A stretch of 14,743 nucleotides of DNA from Bacteroidales bacterium. Its GTDB lineage: Bacteria; Bacteroidota; Bacteroidia; Bacteroidales; JAADGE01. Of this stretch, positions 6,882 to 12,993 are shown piece after piece. The notes below the pieces were generated by a model. That model saw nothing but the letters and a program-made list of their open reading frames with translations. It made no database searches and was not told where the DNA came from. Each line of letters starts with the position of its first letter. The first letter of the stretch is position 1. A program made the translations under genes and the position numbers. The stretch is taken from assembly GCA_026987795.1 (NCBI GenBank), contig JALSMF010000271.1:1-14743 (forward strand). The letters are read 5' to 3'.

Positions 6882-8172
6882 ACAAAAAACAGAATATAAA
6901 GAATTTGTTAAAAATGCATCTTTATTCTTTGCTCTTGTAATTGCATTTTGGATACCTTCTTATCGCTGGGTATTATCTTATTTTATTGTGGGGTGGTTAA
7001 TTTTTGCATTTTCAGAATTTAATTTCAGGCAAAGATTTCAGCAAAATTTAACAAACAGATTCGAAATTTCGGTTTTCATACTGCAAATCTCTTTTTTCTT
7101 AATTATTCTGTCAGAAGTTTTTTTCTCAGATAGTAAGATGCTTATTTTTAAGAATATAGGGCAAAAGATGTCTTTGTTGATATTTCCTTTGCTGTTTGCA
7201 TTATCAGGATATAATTTTAAGACAAAAAAATATTTGTTTTTGAAATTATTTGTAGTTTCAAATATTATTATGTCCTTGGTATGCTTGGGAGTTGCACTTT
7301 ATAATTCGCTTTCTTTTTTTGACGGTAAAATAATTTTTGAACCCTATTATCTAAGATATCGAAACTATTTTACGCAATCAGATTTGTCCGTTTTTCATCA
7401 TCGCGGATATTTCAGTATGTATATTGTTTTTTCAATTGCAGTTTTGTTTTTTTTAAAAGAAAAAACCGATTTTTTTACTTCTGTAATTAAAAGAATATTA
7501 TTTCCGGTTATCTTAACATTTTTTTCGGTAATGGTCTTTCTGCTTAATTCCCGTGCAGGAATTTTATCTTTATTAATTCTATTCTCCTGGCAAATAATAT
7601 TGAAAGCGTATATATCAAAAAATATTCTATACAAAATATTTATGGCAGGATTTATTATATTTATGCTATTCTTTGTCTTAAAAAACGACAGAATTCAGCT
7701 TACCGTTAAAAAAATTGTTGCCTCAGAAAAAAATGAAACCGAATTAGCAGGAAAAAATTCATTAGCAAGACTTGTTCTGTGGGCTGCAGCAGTTGATATC
7801 ATAAAAGAAAACTTTTTTACGGGAATAGGATTTGAAAACTTTTATGACGGTTATATGAAAAAATATAAAGAATATCATAACAAAAAATTATCAGCTTCCG
7901 GAGATTTCAGATATAATGTTCATAATCAATTTCTCGAAGACTTTGTTTTATACGGTATTTTCGGATTTTTACTTTCGTTGAGTTTATTTATTTACCCGCT
8001 TATAATATCGTTTAAGAGAAAAAACTATCTTTTTTCAGCTTTCTTAATGATAACCGGATTTAACTTTCTTTTTGAATCAATGCTGAATACAATTGCAGGA
8101 GTTGTCTTTTTTTCATTTTTTTATAATTATTTTATTTTTGTTTTCAGTGATAAACAAATCAAAGACTTTTAA
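6874..8172 (+). CDS. O-antigen ligase-like membrane protein (Wzy_C/WaaL type)
   Basis: This 432-aa polytopic protein has a long polar loop between about residues 285 and 350. It ends in the WaaL-type motif H350-N351, nine residues, Gly361, two residues, Gly364 (HNQFLEDFVLYGIFG). Earlier it has SRAGILSLLILF near residue 226, the opening of the Wzy_C region, and the R299-L-V-L-W303 pattern leading to FFTGIGFENF. Members join or polymerise lipid-linked glycans in the periplasm. Because a second Wzy_C protein sits at 2147-3373, I read this one as the likely ligase to lipid A-core or another acceptor, but the roles could be reversed. The start is GTG at 6874, overlapping the previous gene by 8 nt; no ATG near the N-terminus fits better. 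Confidence 0.82.
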   Translation: MNKQKTEYKEFVKNASLFFALVIAFWIPSYRWVLSYFIVGWLIFAFSEFNFRQRFQQNLTNRFEISVFILQISFFLIILSEVFFSDSKMLIFKNIGQKMSLLIFPLLFALSGYNFKTKKYLFLKLFVVSNIIMSLVCLGVALYNSLSFFDGKIIFEPYYLRYRNYFTQSDLSVFHHRGYFSMYIVFSIAVLFFLKEKTDFFTSVIKRILFPVILTFFSVMVFLLNSRAGILSLLILFSWQIILKAYISKNILYKIFMAGFIIFMLFFVLKNDRIQLTVKKIVASEKNETELAGKNSLARLVLWAAAVDIIKENFFTGIGFENFYDGYMKKYKEYHNKKLSASGDFRYNVHNQFLEDFVLYGIFGFLLSLSLFIYPLIISFKRKNYLFSAFLMITGFNFLFESMLNTIAGVVFFSFFYNYFIFVFSDKQIKDF

Positions 8173-8186
8173 CTTTCAACTAAAAT

Positions 8187-8741
8187 ATGGCATCATTTAA
8201 AAAATTTATCGGAAAATCTTTTTTTAAAATAATAGGGTGGAAATTTGTCGGCGAAGTTCCTGATGTGCCGAAATATATATGCGTTTTGGCTCCGCATACC
8301 AGTATATGGGATATGATATGGGGCAAAATGTATAATTGGGCAGTAGGAATGGAACCGAAAATTATGGTAAAAAAAGAATTTTTCTTTTTCCCTATGGGTT
8401 GGTTAATAAAGCGGTGGGGAGCAATACCGATAAACCGGCAATATCCCGGCGGAATCGTAAAACAAATTGCCGACGAATTCCGAAAAGCCGATAAAATGAT
8501 ATTGGCAATAACTCCGGAAGGAACACGTTCTCCGAATCCGGATTGGAAAACAGGCTTTTACCGAATTGCCCAAGAAGCAAATGTTCCTGTTTATTTGACA
8601 TTTTCAGACTTTAAAACAAAAACTGTAGGGTTCTTAGGCGAGTTTATGCTTACCGGTGATATTGAGAAAGATATGAAAGCAATTAAAGAGAATTACAGAG
8701 GTATGGAAGGCTTACATAAAGGAAAATTTGTCGTAGAATAA
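8187..8741 (+). CDS. Small PlsC-like acyltransferase
   Basis: This 184-aa protein has the PlsC/glycerophosphate acyltransferase signatures: the catalytic H37-T-S-I-W-D42 (HX4D), GAIPINR at 78-84 (block II) and PEGTRS at 110-115 (block III). A hydrophobic patch, FFFFPMGWLIKRWG, lies between blocks I and II and probably lies against the membrane. Full-length PlsC enzymes are usually about 240 aa, so this is a compact member with little sequence outside the core. The family moves acyl groups from acyl-ACP or acyl-CoA to lysophospholipids or other hydroxylated lipids at the inner-membrane cytoplasmic face. The acceptor here is unknown; phosphatidate synthesis or acylation of an envelope lipid are both possible. 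It starts 14 nt after the ligase-like gene and ends 11 nt before the amidase, so transcription is probably shared. Confidence 0.85.
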   Translation: MASFKKFIGKSFFKIIGWKFVGEVPDVPKYICVLAPHTSIWDMIWGKMYNWAVGMEPKIMVKKEFFFFPMGWLIKRWGAIPINRQYPGGIVKQIADEFRKADKMILAITPEGTRSPNPDWKTGFYRIAQEANVPVYLTFSDFKTKTVGFLGEFMLTGDIEKDMKAIKENYRGMEGLHKGKFVVE

Positions 8742-8752
8742 ACGAAAAATAA

Positions 8753-9526
8753 ATGTACTTGACAGTTACAATAATACAATCCGATTTAGTGTGGGAAAAT
8801 GTTGACGCTAATCTTCAGAATTTCTCAAAAAAAATAAGCTCAATATCGGAACAAACCGACCTGATTATACTCCCGGAGATGTTTGCAACCGGTTTTTCAA
8901 TGCAGCCCGAGAAATTTGCAGTTTTTGAAAATACTGTTGTGAACAAAATGAGAGAATTTGCAAAAATGAAAAATGCGGTAATTACCGGAACTGTTATAAC
9001 AGAGCAAAACGGTAATTATTTTAATACCTTAATATGGATGAGTCCCTCCGGAAATTATGAAACTTATAATAAAAGGCACTTATTCTCGTTTGCCGGTGAA
9101 CATAAATTTTATTCTTCGGGAAAAGAACATTTGTTGACAACATTAAAAGGTTGGCGAATTATGCCCTTAATTTGTTATGATTTAAGATTTCCGGTGTGGA
9201 GCCGAAACAGGAATAATTACGATTTGCTTATTTATGTCGCCAATTGGCCCGAGCGTCGAAGTGATGCATGGAAAACACTGTTGAAAGCCAGAGCTATTGA
9301 AAATCAGTCTTACGTTATAGGTGTTAATCGAACAGGTAATGACGGAAACGGAATATATCATTCGGGCGATTCACTTGTTTTTGACGCTAAAGGAAACCTT
9401 ATCAGCAAAACAAAAGCACACGAAGAAAATATTGAGACTCTGACTTTAAGCTTAGATGAGCTGATAAATTTCAGAAAGAAATTTCCCGTTATTAAAGATG
9501 CCGATGATTTCAGACTTATTTTGTAG
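8753..9526 (+). CDS. Carbon-nitrogen hydrolase, omega-amidase (YafV/Nit2-like)
   Basis: This 257-aa nitrilase-superfamily enzyme has the full Glu-Lys-Cys triad: Glu42 in LPEMFATGF, Lys107 in NKRHLF and Cys141 in LICYDLRFP. The E-M-F-x-T-G-F and K-R-H-L-F-x-x-A-G-E-H patterns, and ANWPERRSDAW after the catalytic cysteine, are specific to the YafV/omega-amidase branch. That branch hydrolyses 2-oxoglutaramate and 2-oxosuccinamate to 2-oxo acids and ammonia, cleaning up after glutamine and asparagine transamination and in methionine salvage. The length is normal and the cytoplasm is the expected location. The ATG at 8753 gives MYLTVTIIQ, the expected first strand. It has no evident link to polysaccharide synthesis and marks the change to metabolic genes. 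Confidence 0.92.
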   Translation: MYLTVTIIQSDLVWENVDANLQNFSKKISSISEQTDLIILPEMFATGFSMQPEKFAVFENTVVNKMREFAKMKNAVITGTVITEQNGNYFNTLIWMSPSGNYETYNKRHLFSFAGEHKFYSSGKEHLLTTLKGWRIMPLICYDLRFPVWSRNRNNYDLLIYVANWPERRSDAWKTLLKARAIENQSYVIGVNRTGNDGNGIYHSGDSLVFDAKGNLISKTKAHEENIETLTLSLDELINFRKKFPVIKDADDFRLIL

Positions 9527-9548
9527 AAATTTTTTCAACAGAATATTG

Positions 9549-9568
9549 TCTGTATAATTTTTTACAGA
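9549..9568 (+). repeat. Short inverted repeat in the leader of the ABC-F gene
   Basis: TCTGTA (9549-9554) and TACAGA (9563-9568) are perfect inverted repeats around an 8-nt AT loop, and G-T pairs could extend the stem slightly. It lies 28 nt before the likely ABC-F start. No T tract follows, so it does not look like an intrinsic terminator. It could be an operator half-site pair, a weak RNA hairpin, or chance in AT-rich DNA. Confidence 0.3.
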
Positions 9569-9596
9569 TGAATTGTATGTAATATTTCAAAAAAAT

Positions 9597-11540
9597 ATGA
9601 TATCAATCAATAATATAACACTTTCATTCAGCGGAAAAACATTGCTGGATAATATCTCCTTCGTTATAAATAAAAAAGACCGTATAGGATTAACCGGAAA
9701 AAACGGTGCCGGGAAAACCACTTTACTGAAAATAATAAAAGGGACACAGGAGACAGACTCCGGCGATATATCATTTCCTTCGGAAATGAAAATGGGATAT
9801 TTGCCTCAGCAGATGACATATCCGGAAGGAAAAACTGTTTTGGACGAAGCCTATACCGCTTTCTCAGAAATAAATAAAGTTGAAAAAAATATCAAGAAAA
9901 TATCAGTTCAGTTATCAGAAAGAGACGACTACAACAGCAACGAATACCTTAAACTGATAGAACAACTGAATAAATATGAAGAGCGTTTTAATTTGCTCGG
10001 AGGTAATACATTTAAAGGAGAAACAGAGAAAACACTGAAAGGCTTAGGCTTTGCTCAAGATGATTTTTACAGGCAAGTTACTGAATTCAGCGGAGGGTGG
10101 CGTATGCGTATTGAACTTGCAAAAATTCTCCTTCGTAAGCCCGAATTACTTTTACTTGACGAGCCGACAAATCACCTTGATATAGAATCAATTGAATGGC
10201 TTGAACAACTTTTAATAAACTATCCCGGAGCCGTTGTTTTAATATCTCACGACAGACTTTTTCTTGATAACATTACCCAAAGAACAATAGAAATATCTAT
10301 GGGTAAAATATACGATTACAAAGCACCTTACAGCAAATACGAACAACTAAGAAAAGAACGCATAGAACAACAAACAGCCGCATATATAAATCAACAAAAA
10401 AAAATAAAAGAAACAGAACAGTTTATAGAACGCTTCAGAGCAAAAGCGACAAAAGCAGTTCAGGTGCAGTCGAGGATAAAACAACTTGAAAAAACAGAAA
10501 AAATTGAAATTGACAAGACAGACATCTCTAATTTGAGTTTTAAATTTCCGCCCGCTCCTCATTCGGGAGAGATTACTCTTGATATCGAGAATCTGACTAA
10601 GAGATATTCCGAAAAACTTATTCTTGAAAATATAGATTTAACCGTTGAGAGAGGAACGAAAATAGCTTTTGTAGGGAAAAACGGAACAGGTAAAACAACA
10701 CTTGTAAAAATTATTACGGAAGAAACTGATTACGAAGGAAAAATAAAATTGGGGCATCTTGTCAAAATCGGATATTTTGCTCAAAATCAGGAAAAAGAAT
10801 TAGATGAAAATAAAACCGTTTTTCAAATACTTGACGATATTGCCGTAGGAGAAGTAAGAACAAAAATAAGAAATATTCTCGGTAACTTTCTTTTCGGAAA
10901 TGATGATATTGAAAAAAAAGTATCAGTGCTTTCTGGCGGTGAACGCTCTCGTTTGGCACTTGCAAAACTTATGCTGGAACCGTATAACTTTTTAATTCTT
11001 GACGAGCCGACCAACCATCTTGATATTCACTCAAAAGACGTGCTTAAACAAGCACTGAAACAATATAACGGAACACTTATAATTGTTTCGCACGACAGAT
11101 ACTTTCTTGACGGATTGGTTGACGAAATTTATGAATTTACGAACAAAAAAATAAAAAAACACTCCGGAGATATAAAACTCTTTCTGCAAAAGAAAAAAGC
11201 GGAAAACTTTAATGAAATAAATAAAACAAAAAATCAGGAAACCGAAAAAATAAAAAAGCAGTCCGACAATAAGCAATTTTATCTTAAAAGGAAAGAAATC
11301 GATAAAGAAATTCGTAAAATTAAGAAGATGATAAACAAGCTGGAAAATGAAATCGAAACTGCGGAAAATTTTATAGCAGAAAGTGAAAAAAAAATATCAG
11401 GAAATGAAACAATAAGTAATGAAAATTTCTGGACAAACTTTGATAAAACCAAAAAAGAACTTGAAAAAAAAATGTATGAATGGGATATCTTAGTTCATAA
11501 ACTTACGGAACTGTCGGAAGAAAAAGAAAAATACAAATAA
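9597..11540 (+). CDS. ABC-F family ATPase (ribosome-associated, Uup/YdiF-like)
   Basis: This protein holds two ABC ATPase domains and no membrane segments. Domain 1 has Walker A GKNGAGKTT at 34-42, signature SGGWR at 165-169 and Walker B LLDEPTNHLD with Asp188-Glu189. Domain 2 has Walker A GKNGTGKTT near 360-368, signature SGGERSR at 446-452 and Walker B with Asp469-Glu470. The linker at about 235-320 is charged and helical with FIERFRAKATKAVQVQSR, the ABC-F interdomain (PtIM) region that reaches the ribosomal P-site tRNA. A Lys/Glu-rich coiled coil fills about 540-647. ABC-F proteins act on stalled or antibiotic-bound ribosomes. I chose ATG 9597 (MISINNITLSF, 647 aa) over the in-frame TTG at 9573, because homologues begin at this strand. 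Antibiotic resistance versus a housekeeping role cannot be decided. Confidence 0.93.
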   Translation: MISINNITLSFSGKTLLDNISFVINKKDRIGLTGKNGAGKTTLLKIIKGTQETDSGDISFPSEMKMGYLPQQMTYPEGKTVLDEAYTAFSEINKVEKNIKKISVQLSERDDYNSNEYLKLIEQLNKYEERFNLLGGNTFKGETEKTLKGLGFAQDDFYRQVTEFSGGWRMRIELAKILLRKPELLLLDEPTNHLDIESIEWLEQLLINYPGAVVLISHDRLFLDNITQRTIEISMGKIYDYKAPYSKYEQLRKERIEQQTAAYINQQKKIKETEQFIERFRAKATKAVQVQSRIKQLEKTEKIEIDKTDISNLSFKFPPAPHSGEITLDIENLTKRYSEKLILENIDLTVERGTKIAFVGKNGTGKTTLVKIITEETDYEGKIKLGHLVKIGYFAQNQEKELDENKTVFQILDDIAVGEVRTKIRNILGNFLFGNDDIEKKVSVLSGGERSRLALAKLMLEPYNFLILDEPTNHLDIHSKDVLKQALKQYNGTLIIVSHDRYFLDGLVDEIYEFTNKKIKKHSGDIKLFLQKKKAENFNEINKTKNQETEKIKKQSDNKQFYLKRKEIDKEIRKIKKMINKLENEIETAENFIAESEKKISGNETISNENFWTNFDKTKKELEKKMYEWDILVHKLTELSEEKEKYK

Positions 11541-11565
11541 ATACATTGTAAAATTCAATACACCC

Positions 11566-11597
11566 TTGTCTTAAAATAAAATATATTTTTATATTTG
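11566..11597 (+). promoter_or_regulatory. Likely Bacteroidota-type promoter for the lipoprotein/ABCG operon
   Basis: TATATTTG at 11590-11597 matches the Bacteroidota -7 consensus TAnnTTTG exactly, and TTG at 11566-11568 (CTTG against the TTTG consensus) lies 21 nt upstream as the -33 element. The expected transcription start is a few bases after 11597, giving a leader of about 60 nt before the ATG at 11663. The 122-nt gap it occupies is the largest in the window and separates two functionally unrelated gene groups. I saw no clear terminator in the gap. Confidence 0.6.
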
Positions 11598-11662
11598 CAG
11601 TTAATCTTGTTTTTGTCATAAATATAAACATTTAAAAAATAAGATAATACGACACTTTTAAA

Positions 11663-12568
11663 ATGACAAAAAGACTAATACTAATATCCGGACTACTGTT
11701 TCTTTTCTTTTCGGCTTCTGTTTTTTTTGCCTGTAAAAGCGAAGACGCTGATAATAAAAATGAAACAGATACATTATTACACATAAAAAATAAAACAGAA
11801 AAGACCTTTAAATTTAATGACAAACTTTTTAGTGTGCCGTCACCGTTTGTTGCATCAAATTTAATAGGGGAAATTTCTGAAGAATACAACGGAGACATAC
11901 TGAATCCGCCGGAAAATAAAATAAATTATGCTCTGACATTTAAAAAAGCGTTAAATCTGGGCGTTTATACCGCCGACCTTGCATATACAAATATTTACGA
12001 GCAGTTTTCCGCTACAACAAAATATATAAAAGTAGTAAGAAGTTTAACCGCCGAGCTTCAAATTATGAACTCTTATACCGAAGAAATTCTTGAAAATTTT
12101 GAAAATAATCTTCACGATAAAGACTCACTGAATAAAATTTTTGCTGATGCATACAGAGAAACAGACTATTACCTGTCTAAAAATAACAGAGAATATATCT
12201 CAACACTTGTAGTAACAGGAGCCTGGACGGAAGGTCTCTACCTTATGACACAATTGGCAAAGGAAAATAACAATAAAAAATTAATTGACAGAATAGGAGA
12301 ACAAAAATACTCACTTCAAAATTTACTAAAACTTCTGGAAGGTGAACAAAAAGATGACAATAATTTCAGAGAATTAAGGAAGAAATTAAACAACCTTAAT
12401 CTCATATTCAATAAAATAGAAATAAAATACAAGTATTTTAATCAAATTGTTGCTCCCAACGAGCGGAAAACAATTATTTTGAGCGAAACAGAAATAAAAA
12501 TAACCCCGGAATTGCTGAAAGAGATAACCGAAGAAACAAAACAATTACGAAAATTTATTATTAAATAG
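11663..12568 (+). CDS. Lipoprotein of unknown function, probably surface-exposed
   Basis: This 301-aa protein begins with a basic residue pair, a hydrophobic helix and the lipobox-like FFAC, giving Cys24 as the likely lipidated residue. The following residues, K-S-E-D-A-D, are acidic, like the lipoprotein export signals that send Bacteroidota lipoproteins to the cell surface. The mature part looks mostly helical, with ALNLGVYTADLAYTNIYEQ near residue 95 and long Lys/Glu-rich helices toward the C-terminus. I do not recognise a characterised family, although the L-G-V-Y-x-A-D-L-x-Y pattern seems to recur in uncharacterised Bacteroidota proteins. It is the first gene after a likely promoter and ends 2 nt before the next start. 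I infer that it is a partner of the downstream transporter; nothing in it indicates an enzyme. Confidence 0.75.
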   Translation: MTKRLILISGLLFLFFSASVFFACKSEDADNKNETDTLLHIKNKTEKTFKFNDKLFSVPSPFVASNLIGEISEEYNGDILNPPENKINYALTFKKALNLGVYTADLAYTNIYEQFSATTKYIKVVRSLTAELQIMNSYTEEILENFENNLHDKDSLNKIFADAYRETDYYLSKNNREYISTLVVTGAWTEGLYLMTQLAKENNNKKLIDRIGEQKYSLQNLLKLLEGEQKDDNNFRELRKKLNNLNLIFNKIEIKYKYFNQIVAPNERKTIILSETEIKITPELLKEITEETKQLRKFIIK

Positions 12569-12570
12569 CA

Positions 12571-12993
12571 GTGAAAAAAATTAACCTTAAATATATAGTT
12601 CTGTTTTTTAGCTTGTTTATGATAACATCAACTGTTTCCGCACAGTTAGATTCTGTTATGGCAAAGTGTAACACATTTCTTACCGATGAGTTTATTCCTG
12701 ACGGACAACAATATTTAAGTTTAATTACCGGAGACCAAACAGCTGAATTCAGTGCCGTTTTCTACGGCGGAAATACCTACAGGGTAATTTCCTGCGGAGG
12801 CAGTTCCGACAACGATATTATTTTCTCAATATACGATAAATACAGAAATCTTCTTTTTACAAATACCGATTACGAAAATACTAATTATTGGAACTTTCAG
12901 TTCGAATCTACTATAGAATGCTTTATTGAAGCAAAGTTCGCATCCGGCAATAAGTCCGGTTTTGCAATTATACTTATAGGTCTGGAAAAATGA
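12571..12993 (+). CDS. Small secreted protein of unknown function
   Basis: This 140-aa protein has a clear signal peptide (KK near the start, hydrophobic stretch 8-22, likely cleavage after Ser-Ala at residue 24), leaving a mature domain of about 116 aa in the periplasm or outside. The mature part is rich in aromatic residues and alternating beta-like segments: AVFYGGNTYRVISCGG at 62-77, FSIYDKYRNLLF at 85-96 and NYWNFQFEST at 105-114. This suggests a single beta-sandwich. Three cysteines (33, 75, 117) allow one disulfide at most, with one left over. The start is GTG, 2 nt after the lipoprotein stop, and the TGA overlaps the transporter ATG by 4 nt, so translation is probably coupled. No catalytic motif is visible. 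I infer an accessory or substrate-handling role. Confidence 0.75.
   Translation: MKKINLKYIVLFFSLFMITSTVSAQLDSVMAKCNTFLTDEFIPDGQQYLSLITGDQTAEFSAVFYGGNTYRVISCGGSSDNDIIFSIYDKYRNLLFTNTDYENTNYWNFQFESTIECFIEAKFASGNKSGFAIILIGLEK

Noticed and set aside
9573..9596. Extended ABC-F start at TTG 9573.
   Set aside because: The eight extra residues do not resemble any ABC-F N-terminus, while ATG 9597 gives the standard first strand.
9597..11540. Membrane ABC exporter.
   Set aside because: There are no hydrophobic membrane segments, and the tandem ATPase plus PtIM linker layout is that of soluble ABC-F proteins.
11541..11662. Search for an intrinsic terminator after the ABC-F gene.
   Set aside because: Only a 4-bp ATTG/CAAT pairing near 11545-11560 is present, with no GC-rich stem followed by a T tract.
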